Assembly (NCBI GenBank): GCA_020634335.1
Contig: JACKBY010000006.1
Coordinates: 62,001 to 126,000, forward strand
Direction of reading: 5' to 3'
Source: Promineifilum sp.
Lineage (GTDB): Bacteria > Chloroflexota > Anaerolineae > Promineifilales > Promineifilaceae
Length of the DNA: 64,000 nt
Both the position numbers and the translations under genes were made by a program. Shown here piece by piece: positions 42,489-50,506 of this stretch. The stretch's first letter is position 1; every line of letters starts with the position of its first letter. The notes below the pieces were generated by a model. The model was given only the letters and a program-made list of their open reading frames with translations. It was not told the origin of the DNA and searched no databases.

Positions 42489-42490
42489 GA

Positions 42491-43273
42491 CTACAGCACC
42501 TGGAAGTGCATTCGGTTCTGAAATCGATCCAGGGCCTTGACGGTGGGCAGGCCAAGGGCCATGATGAGCATGACGTTACCGACGGCCGCGGCCAAGTCCC
42601 ACAGCAAAGAGGTCGTGAGATAGAAGGCCACATAGCGTCGAAACGTATCTGCCGCGCCTACGCCAGGCGCCCACGTCGTTGCCGAATCACCGACAAAATA
42701 AGGCCACGTGTATAGATTCATGATCGCGCCATAGAGCAATCCCCACACGAATGCGAAACTGATAAGCAAGAACAGCTCGCTCCTGCCGCGTTGCGGATGA
42801 GGCAGCCACCCCGCTGTTAGCCCCACCCAACCTGCGGTAAACATCTGATAGGGTAGCCACGGCCCCACTCCGGCGGTCATGAACGCCGAGACGAGCATCG
42901 TCATCGCCCCCAGCAAGAAACCGAATCGCGCGCCGAATACATAGCCCCCCAGAATGATCGGCGCGAAGATCGGCGAAAATCCGGCCGGGCCGGGAATCGC
43001 CACCTCGATAAACCGCAAGGTGGCCGTCGCTGCTACCATGATACCCAAAACAGCCACGGCCTTGGCCCCGGCCGCCTGGCCTTGTAACTCCGCCAGCAAC
43101 ACGGCCAGGCAAAGAGAAATAAGCAGTGTCGTCAGCAATGGTGTGGTCAAAGCAGATGACGCGCCATCATTGTTGGCCGAGGCGACGGCCAGGAATGGGT
43201 AGATCAGGGCTAGAATACCGATTACCACGGCCAGGAGATAAAGGGTAATGGAGACACTCCGTTGAATCACCAC
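42491..43273 (-). CDS. ECF transporter substrate-binding S component, probable cobalamin type
   Basis: 260 residues with at least six predicted membrane helices. FAPIILGGYVFGARFGFLLGAMTMLVSAF and GPWLPYQMFTAGWVGLTAGW match the S components that bind vitamins directly in the membrane (CbrT/CblT-like by pattern and context). The substrate is assigned as a corrinoid from the cobalamin riboswitch upstream and the adenosyltransferase downstream, not from sequence alone. The GTG start overlaps the previous gene's stop. Confidence 0.82.
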   Translation of the reverse strand: MVIQRSVSITLYLLAVVIGILALIYPFLAVASANNDGASSALTTPLLTTLLISLCLAVLLAELQGQAAGAKAVAVLGIMVAATATLRFIEVAIPGPAGFSPIFAPIILGGYVFGARFGFLLGAMTMLVSAFMTAGVGPWLPYQMFTAGWVGLTAGWLPHPQRGRSELFLLISFAFVWGLLYGAIMNLYTWPYFVGDSATTWAPGVGAADTFRRYVAFYLTTSLLWDLAAAVGNVMLIMALGLPTVKALDRFQNRMHFQVL

Positions 43274-44484
43274 TCTCTCTCCCCTGCCTGCATGGCACGA
43301 CGGCGATAAGTCAACAATCCCAGGGCGGCCAGAAAAAGTATCATCCCGACAAATCCCAGATAGGCCGTTCCATCTGTCGACGACTCACTCGTCGCCACCG
43401 AGGAAGCAGATTGCCCCATGGCCAAATCAGCCCCTTCGCCAACCACGGCCGCAATTGTCATAGTGCGAGTTTCCACAACATCGACCGGTTCGCTCTCATC
43501 GGGGCCGACAGCAACCGGATCGAAGGTAATCCCGGTTTCAATTGGTATCCGGGTTGGCTCAGATAATTCGGGGAACATGATCTCCGATGTCTCTAGGGGT
43601 TGAGTTTCCCCCAATGGCGCGGAACTCAAGCCACTTTCACTGCTATAGTCCGTTGCAGAAGATGATTCCAGTCCATTCACAGAAGGTTGAGCCACTATCC
43701 TTTCGCCTTCCTCCGGCGTTGCCTGTCCGATGGCTGTGGCCGTCACGCCGGCGGCCGGCCCATCCGGCAAGGCAGGGATGGCATCGGCGGGCTGAACGGT
43801 GGGATCATTCGTGGGTGTGACAACCGGCAGGCTTGTACTTGTAACCTGGGGAGCGATTGTGGCTGGTTGAGGATCAATGATGGGAGGTTGCGTCGGCAAA
43901 ATCATGGGCGTCGATGTCGGTTGCTGCACGATGGTGGCCGTCGGCGTCGGCGAATTGGCTGCCTCATTGACACAAATTTCGCCAAATGGAATGATCGGTG
44001 GTGGGGAAGCCTGGGTGACTGAACCCAGGCCCCACACCCATCCATCGACCTCACCATCATGCAACGTGTATATTCCTGAGCCGGCGGCCGAATAATTCCA
44101 CGCCCCATTCTTCAGGTGCCAGTAGGACCAGTATTTGCAATCGCCCCCGCGACAGGAGCAGAAGCAATCTTCCGATGGACAACCCTGCCCATCCACACGA
44201 CATACCGCCGCGCCACCGGTCTGAAAATCAGTCTCCACGGGCAGTCCCGTCCTCGTCAATGCCTCAAATCCGGAGATACTATCCTCCGAAAATCCGACGC
44301 AGCGGGTCACGACGCGACCATCGCCAAAATCAACCACGACAGCCACGTGATTATCGTCGTTCGCACGGGACGGCGAATAGGCTAACAGGGCCAACGCGCA
44401 GATGGTGAACACCAGCCACACCCCTTTCCACTTTCCACTCAGAGAGTTTAGATTCCCTCTGCGGCGAATGTAGGTTGATCCCAT
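43267..44484 (-). CDS. Membrane-anchored surface protein with a DUF4430 (transcobalamin beta-like) domain
   Basis: About 405 residues from MGSTYIRRRGNLNSLSG at 44484. A signal sequence (about 19-37) precedes a DUF4430-like domain (about 43-150) with VVVDFGDGRVVT, the Cys-rich GCPSEDCFCSCRGGDCKYW, WSYWHLKNGAWNY and DGEVDGWVWG. DUF4430 is the fold of the C-terminal beta domain of vertebrate intrinsic factor and transcobalamin. A Pro/Thr-rich linker of about 200 residues leads to a C-terminal membrane helix (YLGFVGMILFLAALGLLTY) and basic tail, anchoring the domain outside the cell. It is encoded between the toroid protein and the S component. Confidence 0.85.
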   Translation of the reverse strand: MGSTYIRRRGNLNSLSGKWKGVWLVFTICALALLAYSPSRANDDNHVAVVVDFGDGRVVTRCVGFSEDSISGFEALTRTGLPVETDFQTGGAAVCRVDGQGCPSEDCFCSCRGGDCKYWSYWHLKNGAWNYSAAGSGIYTLHDGEVDGWVWGLGSVTQASPPPIIPFGEICVNEAANSPTPTATIVQQPTSTPMILPTQPPIIDPQPATIAPQVTSTSLPVVTPTNDPTVQPADAIPALPDGPAAGVTATAIGQATPEEGERIVAQPSVNGLESSSATDYSSESGLSSAPLGETQPLETSEIMFPELSEPTRIPIETGITFDPVAVGPDESEPVDVVETRTMTIAAVVGEGADLAMGQSASSVATSESSTDGTAYLGFVGMILFLAALGLLTYRRRAMQAGEREW

Positions 44485-44498
44485 AGGCTTCCCACCCA

Positions 44499-46400
44499 CT
44501 ATTGACCAGCCGACACCAGCGGAAGCGAAACGTAGGAGAATCCCCACTGCGGTTGGCTCGTCAGAAGCAGAATCGCGTCGGTCGTCGAATACGGATCGTC
44601 ACCACCGCCGAAAGCGTCGAGCCAGCATCCATTGACAGCTTGTTGAGCCATCACCACGTCGGCCACGTTCATCAACCGGCCGCCAATCACTTGGCTCCAA
44701 TTCGTCCCAAACGGATTCTGACCCACCGCTGTCAAACCCTGAACGACCTCGGCCGAGGCGCTTGGATTGGCCACTCCGCCGAACCCCCAACCGCCATCGG
44801 CCGTCTGTGTCGCCTGCAAATGGTTCAATGTGCCAGCACGAACACCGCGGTTCAACCGGCCCAGGACTTGCAGGGCAATCCCGGCCGCATCAGCCTCGCT
44901 CCAGCCACCATCCTGGCGCGCGCTCAACAGCACGTCTACTGCCGGGGGAGCAACGGGCTCGCCAGCCGCGAGCAAGCCTAACATGGCCTCAGCATGGGCA
45001 AAGATTCCAAAGGCCGTGGAGTCGTAATCGCCTGTCGCGGACAGATGATCAGCCAGCACTATTGGTAAGTCCAGGCCCGCAAAGTCATCCACGGTTTGCG
45101 GCGACCCGGCAGCAACCACACCTTGCATGACGATACCCACGCGACCGCCTCGCCCCGTGCCAAGATAGTCCGGCGTCAACGCCTCCAACGCTTCCACGGA
45201 GTCCCGACCGGTGGCTGTCGTCCACCGTGGCGAGCGTGGATCCTCACCGGCAGCCACGATTGCCTGGATGGCTCGCGATGTGCCTCCGGCATCGACTGAT
45301 CCACCGGCAAAGGCGGGCCAGCCACCCGAGTTCGAATCCTGTAAATTAGCGAGACAGCTGAGGCCGCGACGAGCAGCCTCGAAGCGTGCCGGCAGCGGCC
45401 AAGGTCGCCCGGTTACGGCGGGAATAGCTTGCATGGTGGCATAAGCATCATCGAATGGGCCTTGTCCAAAATCCGATTGAAACGCACCGCTCGCACTTTG
45501 AAAGGCAAGCAAGGCTGGCAGCGGAGATTGCCCACCAACCACCCACTCACTGGATTGAGTATACCAATCTTCTCCCAGCGCGCTGAGGGCCTGGATCACC
45601 AACGCCGTGGAATTGGGGTTCGGCCCAAATCCCGGCCCATATTCCCAGCCCAATTCTTGTTGCGCATCCGCCAAAAAATCTTTGGCCGCCACAATGGCCG
45701 GAGCATTGAGCGGGCGACCGGCAGCCCGCAGGGCCATGATCGCCATAGCGGTCGCATCGGGATTACTCATCGTCCCAAAGCCGTCGTCCCAGGACCCGTC
45801 GGCGGCCTGCTTATCGGTTAGCCAGGCAAGCGCTGCGTCGGGCACGGGTTCGCCGACAGCAACCATGCCGAGGATCGCCAGTCCCTGCTTGAAAGCATCT
45901 TCCACGCCGTACGCACCGGACGGCTCCTCAAAATCGGTCAAGATATGGACGAAGTTGTGGCCCTCAAACTGGCGTGGATCGACCTCAGCGGCCGACAGAG
46001 CCAACACGACCTTACCCGCCTGCCCCCCATTGACCGCCGCGAACGCCAATAATGCATCGGCATGAGCGACCAGGTACGCCATCGGCGTGCTTTCCTGATT
46101 GGGGAAGCGAGCCGCCGGGTTGTTGCCGGTTGCGACAATCGCCAAGATAGCATCCAGCGTTCCCGGAATGGTGGAGGGGGCCTGGTTGGCGCCGGTGCTG
46201 AGCGACGCAAAGCCGCCATCATCGTTCTGGAACTCGCGAATCAGCCAATGGACGGCCGCCTGCGCTGAGGACGGTTGATCATCAAAAGCCTGCTCGCGCG
46301 CCTGTCGTGCCCCCGTCGCCAAAACCGCACCAACCCCGAAAGTCATTACCAGGGTAACAGTTATCAAGAAGAATTTGATTTTGTCTGAACGAATATTCAT
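44499..46400 (-). CDS. Secreted alpha-toroid (squalene-cyclase-fold) repeat protein, intrinsic-factor-alpha-like
   Basis: About 633 residues from MNIRSDKIKFF at 46400 (GGGAG 7 bases upstream); earlier in-frame ATGs fall in the leader hairpin and are rejected. Signal peptide about 1-30. The mature protein is built of about eight QW-like repeats of the form Q-x-x-x-G-G-W or similar (for example QTADGGWGFGG, QDSNSGGWPAFAGG, KQAADGSWDDGFG, QQELGWEYGPG), each followed by a helix pair such as DATAMAIMALRAAG. The DxDD acid of squalene-hopene cyclases and the zinc ligands of protein prenyltransferases are absent, so it is probably a binding protein. The alpha domain of intrinsic factor and transcobalamin has the same alpha6/alpha6 toroid. 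First gene after the cobalamin riboswitch. Confidence 0.85.
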   Translation of the reverse strand: MNIRSDKIKFFLITVTLVMTFGVGAVLATGARQAREQAFDDQPSSAQAAVHWLIREFQNDDGGFASLSTGANQAPSTIPGTLDAILAIVATGNNPAARFPNQESTPMAYLVAHADALLAFAAVNGGQAGKVVLALSAAEVDPRQFEGHNFVHILTDFEEPSGAYGVEDAFKQGLAILGMVAVGEPVPDAALAWLTDKQAADGSWDDGFGTMSNPDATAMAIMALRAAGRPLNAPAIVAAKDFLADAQQELGWEYGPGFGPNPNSTALVIQALSALGEDWYTQSSEWVVGGQSPLPALLAFQSASGAFQSDFGQGPFDDAYATMQAIPAVTGRPWPLPARFEAARRGLSCLANLQDSNSGGWPAFAGGSVDAGGTSRAIQAIVAAGEDPRSPRWTTATGRDSVEALEALTPDYLGTGRGGRVGIVMQGVVAAGSPQTVDDFAGLDLPIVLADHLSATGDYDSTAFGIFAHAEAMLGLLAAGEPVAPPAVDVLLSARQDGGWSEADAAGIALQVLGRLNRGVRAGTLNHLQATQTADGGWGFGGVANPSASAEVVQGLTAVGQNPFGTNWSQVIGGRLMNVADVVMAQQAVNGCWLDAFGGGDDPYSTTDAILLLTSQPQWGFSYVSLPLVSAGQ

Positions 46401-46460
46401 GCCTACTCCCGTTCCATCCATAAAACTAAATCGGGATAATTGGGGAGAGGCCACTATGGA

Positions 46461-46492
46461 AACAAAAAAACTCGATGTGGTTCCATCGAGTT
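46461..46492 (-). terminator. Attenuator terminator of the cobalamin riboswitch
   Basis: A perfect 9-bp stem (46469-46477 with 46484-46492) with a 6-base loop, followed on the minus strand by eight U. It lies between the aptamer and the first operon gene. Confidence 0.93.
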
Positions 46493-46557
46493 GAGAAATG
46501 GTGCGATCGTTCGTTTGCCATGTAGTTCCCAACCCTTATCCTCGAGGGTAGAAAACT

Positions 46558-46701
46558 CATCACAGGGTGTCGACCTGGCTTATCGAGCAGCCCTATGGCG
46601 CTCAAATCACAGTTGCGGGAACAGCACCGGTCTGGCTCACGAGGAGCGTCACCGGTTTCGCGATTACGCCCTGCCTTCCGGGGCCAGGGCGACCTGCGAT
46701 G
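46558..46701 (-). promoter_or_regulatory. Cobalamin riboswitch
   Basis: On the minus strand the leader carries the cobalamin aptamer hallmarks in order: GAAACCGGTGACG, CGGTGCTGTTCCCGCAACTG, then AAGCCAGGTCGAC (B12 box). P1 is a 9-bp stem of 46693-46701 with 46558-46566 (CATCGCAGG/CCTGTGATG, one wobble). About 65 bases on lies a terminator, so adenosylcobalamin should switch transcription off. The 402-base gap 46401-46802 holds only this leader and a promoter. Confidence 0.9.
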
Positions 46702-46726
46702 GGTTTACCTATTTATTTGTATAGAC

Positions 46727-46755
46727 AGTCTATCAGATGGGATATGGAGCGTCAA
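46727..46755 (-). promoter_or_regulatory. Promoter of the B12 uptake operon
   Basis: On the minus strand TTGACG (46750-46755), a 17-base spacer and TAGACT (46727-46732). Placed about 25 bases before the aptamer. The -10 matches 4 of 6. Confidence 0.5.
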
Positions 46756-46802
46756 GCGGGTTACCCATCATCGGGGTCGTCCCAATTATTAAATCGCACA
46801 GA

Positions 46803-48962
46803 TTAATCAATACCTGAACGCACCCCCGTCGCCAAAGCCAAAGGATCGATCCAAGCCGGATACCGACAGGCGACAAAGTCATGCGTGATGATGCGCTCAT
46901 AATCGTAGTCAGGGGCGACCAGCCGCAAAAAGCCGTTGTCAACTAACAGTAACCAATTGCCGTCGGCCGACCAATCATAAAACGGGAACGGCGCTGGATA
47001 AATCGGGTAATTCAAGGTGAGCACCCGAGTCTGGCCGCTGGCAACATCGTAGAGATAAAGCAACCAGGTATTGGTCACCGGATCGGCGAATCGGAAGACA
47101 GTTAACTTGCGGCCGTCGGCGGTAATGGAAAACGGCGGATACCCTGTGGGCGTCAACGTGGACGGATCACCCACAGGCAAATCATCAAGGGCCAATATCA
47201 CTTCCGAACGAATCAACGGCAAATTGTCCGAGATGATCGACGCGGCCGCCTGAAGTTGCAACTTGAGCACATAAAATCGCCCACCTCCACCCCGCACTGG
47301 CGTGCCGGCTAGGAAGATCAGGCTCGGATCGGTCGGGCTGGCGGCCACGTACATGATGCGGAACGCGCCTTTGAGGCCGGTCTCGACCTGGTCGAGTAAA
47401 TCGGCTGACTTGATCAGGAGGCGCTCCTGATCCATTTCGACCGAATGCAAAACCAGTTCCATATCCGGGCTTTCGTTCGTCGCGCTCCCTCGCAGACGAA
47501 CGTAGCCAAATACGTCATCGCTTATCCAGAAGGGGCTGAAGGCTCGACCGACGTAGCGATCAGGTACTCCTTCTTCGTCGCCGATGTAGAGTTCAGAGCC
47601 GACCAACACCAGAGATCGCTCGCCACTCGGCGACCACAACGGAAATCCGTCCAGGGTTTGCACGTCACATACGCCGTCGTTACAACTGTTCAGCGACAAC
47701 AGACGGTAACTTGTCAGCCCGGTGCTCCCCTGCACGGAACTTAGCAGCAGGCTATCATTTTGCGGCCGAATAGGAATACCATCCAAACGAACCGACTGTT
47801 CGGTCGTCCCTTCCTTGAAAATCGACTGCTCTTCGCTGCCGCGCTTGAGAACGAGTTCCAGATGAGCGATCTCCACGCCGGGAAAACCAGCACGCAAGAC
47901 GACGGCTGAATCATCTCGTAGTGCCTGGATAGAACTGAATCGCCTGGGGTCGGACTGCTGCGTCCAAGTATCACTTCTAGGCTGGTAGGAGAAGAGGCTC
48001 AACCCTTCTTCATAGGAAGGGAAACAAAGCACAGCCACTTCCTGCTCGGGCAGCGGAACGGGTAACGCCAGATCGTTTTGCAATGTCCTTATAATACGCT
48101 TCATGTAACCGTTGTAGAGCGCCGCATAACCCGTGTCATCTACCGGCAAGCCAACGAGGGTAGGCGTAGGCAACAAGAACGTTCGGCCCTGCAGAGCGGG
48201 GGTGTCAGTATCACCCAAGACCAGTAATGACTCCGGGTCCGTCTCAAACATGATGGGTATGCTGCCGTCGACCGAGCATTCTTGTGCCTCAGGCTGTTGC
48301 GTGCAGATCCGGGCTATCTCGTTTACCAAATCCCCGGCCATCTTTTCTATCACCTCGGCGTCCCGTTCGGCATAGGTGACAAGCAAAGGCCCAAATTCGC
48401 GAATGCGCGTGTCGCCCCAGAACGTCGTTGGCGGCGGCGCGGCTTGCCAGCGGCTACCGCTTATCTGATAAACGTAGGTTTGCTCCAGGGTAATAGTCTG
48501 CTCCACGCTGGCACCACCAACGACAAACTGTTGCGGATAACGCAATTCAGCCCGACGCCAATTGGAATCAAGCACGACTTCAAACTGATTAGCGGGGGTT
48601 GGAGACAAAGTCAAATCGAACTGGCTTCGGTCAACCGCCCGTCCCGACATAAGCAGGCGACGTTGCGATTGATACCAGTCCGCATCGCTGCGGGAAATGA
48701 GCGAAGAGAACAACTCCAAATCCTGCCGGGCGACGGCCTGCTCCCATGTGCGGTGGGCGGCGACCACGTTCTGGCGAACGATATCCTCGCGCGCTGCCAA
48801 TCGTCTTTCAAACAGATTAAAGACCAGGACGATGATCACGACCACGAGCGTCAACAATATGAAAAACATACGCCGTTGATTTCGACCAGATGGAACTGGT
48901 GGCGAAGGGGTGGGCTCCCATTCGCCTTCTTCGTCTGTTTCCCAACTATAATTCGGTTTCAT
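46803..48962 (-). CDS. Membrane-anchored protein with a propeller-like C-terminal half, unknown
   Basis: About 719 residues from MKPNYSWETDEEGEWE at 48962; the longer start at 49076 overlaps the methyltransferase gene. A short acidic cytoplasmic tail is followed by one membrane helix (MFFILLTLVVVIIVLVFNLF, about 32-52), then an extracellular region of about 180 residues with AHRTWEQAVARQDLELF, and a C-terminal half rich in repeated blade-like segments (for example PPFSITADGRKLTVFRF and PFPFYDWSADGNWLLLV) as in TolB/WD40-type propellers. No enzyme signature. It lies just upstream of the B12 operon but has its own direction-matched unit; a link is unproven. Confidence 0.75.
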   Translation of the reverse strand: MKPNYSWETDEEGEWEPTPSPPVPSGRNQRRMFFILLTLVVVIIVLVFNLFERRLAAREDIVRQNVVAAHRTWEQAVARQDLELFSSLISRSDADWYQSQRRLLMSGRAVDRSQFDLTLSPTPANQFEVVLDSNWRRAELRYPQQFVVGGASVEQTITLEQTYVYQISGSRWQAAPPPTTFWGDTRIREFGPLLVTYAERDAEVIEKMAGDLVNEIARICTQQPEAQECSVDGSIPIMFETDPESLLVLGDTDTPALQGRTFLLPTPTLVGLPVDDTGYAALYNGYMKRIIRTLQNDLALPVPLPEQEVAVLCFPSYEEGLSLFSYQPRSDTWTQQSDPRRFSSIQALRDDSAVVLRAGFPGVEIAHLELVLKRGSEEQSIFKEGTTEQSVRLDGIPIRPQNDSLLLSSVQGSTGLTSYRLLSLNSCNDGVCDVQTLDGFPLWSPSGERSLVLVGSELYIGDEEGVPDRYVGRAFSPFWISDDVFGYVRLRGSATNESPDMELVLHSVEMDQERLLIKSADLLDQVETGLKGAFRIMYVAASPTDPSLIFLAGTPVRGGGGRFYVLKLQLQAAASIISDNLPLIRSEVILALDDLPVGDPSTLTPTGYPPFSITADGRKLTVFRFADPVTNTWLLYLYDVASGQTRVLTLNYPIYPAPFPFYDWSADGNWLLLVDNGFLRLVAPDYDYERIITHDFVACRYPAWIDPLALATGVRSGID

Positions 48963-49791
48963 AAGGTGGTGCGAGTTTGCGACCGACGTATAGCAGATGA
49001 TCGGACGCGCCCCGCAGTGTGGGGTCGCGTCCCGCTTGGTAATTGAGATCGACCCAGGCGTCCCACAACTCGCCATCGGTGGAGTTCACTGCTTCCTCGT
49101 GGCCGGCCAGCAAGCCCTCGCAGCCCTGAAGGACTTCCATTGAAAAGCCGCCGGCTTTCATTAGCGGCTCGATCTCGTCCGGATGAGCGAAGTAGGAGTC
49201 GGGGAAGGTGCTGCCCACGTGATCCGGGTTCCGGCCGGTGGCAAGCAGTTGACGGTAACGCTGCGGATGCTCCAGAATCCAGCCAGGCGAATGAGTCGCC
49301 ACATCGCGCAACGGTGCAAAACGCGTCAGAAAGGCCGCAAAAATGAAACCGCCCGGGCGCAATGTCCGCCAGACCTCGACGACGGCCGCCAGTCGGTCTT
49401 CAAAATTCATCAAATGATAGAGTGGGCCCATGAGGAGGACGGCATCGAATACGCCCGTGAAGTCCTCGGTGGCCTCAGCCGCGCGGTCGGGCAACCGAAG
49501 AGCATCACCCTGAAGCGGTGGGGGTAGATAAACACCCGCAGCAACCGACTTCTCAATCGCCAGGTCAAGGCTGCGTCGAGAAATATCGAGCAGCAAAACC
49601 TCGTAGCCCTGTTGGGTCAGATGCAAGGCATACCGGCCTGGGCCACCGCCAATATCCAGAATGCGGCCTGGCGGCGGCGACAAAAACTCCGCCAGAACGC
49701 GACACGTCACGGCAAATTCCGTGCGATGCCGTTCCAGGCGATCCCACTCCCGCTCCGCATTCCGGTCGTAGTGACCCTCTACAGGGTTCAT
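48946..49791 (-). CDS. Class I SAM-dependent methyltransferase
   Basis: 281 residues. Motif I ILDIGGGPGRYALHLTQQG, then VLLLDISRRSL, FDAVLLMGPLYHL and WRTLRPGGFIFAAFL identify the fold. The C-terminal part (SMEVLQGCEGLLAGHEEAV) is typical of small-molecule methyltransferases of the UbiE type. It overlaps the membrane protein gene by 17 bases, indicating coupling. Confidence 0.88.
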   Translation of the reverse strand: MNPVEGHYDRNAEREWDRLERHRTEFAVTCRVLAEFLSPPPGRILDIGGGPGRYALHLTQQGYEVLLLDISRRSLDLAIEKSVAAGVYLPPPLQGDALRLPDRAAEATEDFTGVFDAVLLMGPLYHLMNFEDRLAAVVEVWRTLRPGGFIFAAFLTRFAPLRDVATHSPGWILEHPQRYRQLLATGRNPDHVGSTFPDSYFAHPDEIEPLMKAGGFSMEVLQGCEGLLAGHEEAVNSTDGELWDAWVDLNYQAGRDPTLRGASDHLLYVGRKLAPPYETEL

Positions 49792-49816
49792 GCTATCCTG
49801 TTAAACTAATCGGTTT

Positions 49817-50383
49817 TCACCACTCGAACTTATAGCGCACACCATCGGCCGACCTGATCTCGCGCCAGCCAAATTGCTTCAGTGTCACATTCGGCCGGTC
49901 GGCAAAGGTGAGTAAGCGCTCGGCCATCTCATCTGTCGCAAATTGTGCCGATTCCTCCAACAGCGCGCGCGGATCAAGGTCAAGCTTGCGAGCACAATGA
50001 TAGAACACGGCCAGGGCCGTCTCCACGTTTCGCTTGGCGGGAATAGGCGAGTTGGCGATCAGGTTGGCGATCAGGCCTAGTCGCAGCAGCTCCGGATCAG
50101 CGCGGCGCACGGCCAGCGTGGCAGCCCGATGACCAAATATCCCGAACAGCCCACGCTTCTCGGCCGGCAGGCTGGCCGTAAACCGTTGGCGCACATCGCG
50201 AGGCCACGCGGTGAAGGCGCTCACAATTTCAGTCAAAGCCTCATCCGCCGGAGAAGGCAATGAAGAAGTGTAATAAACATCGACTGCCAACTGCTCCAAA
50301 ACCGCCAACGCGCTCGCCAGATAAGCCTGATACGCCTGACCGTTTGATGTCGATGTTATGTGGGGGTTGTTGTTGCTCATCAC
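49817..50383 (-). CDS. Hypothetical alpha-helical protein
   Basis: 188 residues, mostly helical, no signal peptide or membrane helix. Segments such as LRLGLIANLIANSPIPAKRNVETALAVFYHCARKL suggest a helical-repeat domain; the overall pattern resembles EboA-like proteins loosely, but I do not assign the family. Codon use and position 25 bases before the methyltransferase support a real gene. Confidence 0.7.
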   Translation of the reverse strand: MMSNNNPHITSTSNGQAYQAYLASALAVLEQLAVDVYYTSSLPSPADEALTEIVSAFTAWPRDVRQRFTASLPAEKRGLFGIFGHRAATLAVRRADPELLRLGLIANLIANSPIPAKRNVETALAVFYHCARKLDLDPRALLEESAQFATDEMAERLLTFADRPNVTLKQFGWREIRSADGVRYKFEW

Positions 50384-50441
50384 CGGCTAAATTTATACAA
50401 GGCTGCGCCGATTAACAAGCAAGTGACAAAAAGACTAATCA

Positions 50442-50491
50442 TCGCGCCGGAAGGATGCTCTGGCGATCGCCAGAGCATCCTTCCGGCGCGA
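50442..50491 (-). terminator. Perfect 50-bp palindrome, probable terminator of gpmI
   Basis: Bases 50442-50466 are the exact reverse complement of 50467-50491, with no loop other than the centre of GCGATCGC. It lies 15 bases after the gpmI stop; on the minus strand a CTTTTTG run follows about 12 bases later. It may also stop transcription from the left. Confidence 0.7.
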
Positions 50492-50506
50492 CTGTAGCCG
50501 GGACAG

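Noticed and set aside
39850..43273. HMP/thiamine ECF transporter (YkoEDC-like), suggested by the fused ATPases
   Set aside because: The leader carries a cobalamin, not a TPP, riboswitch, and a cobalamin adenosyltransferase follows.
44499..46400. Squalene-hopene cyclase or prenyltransferase enzyme
   Set aside because: QW-like repeats are present, but the DxDD and other catalytic acids are missing and a secretion signal is present.
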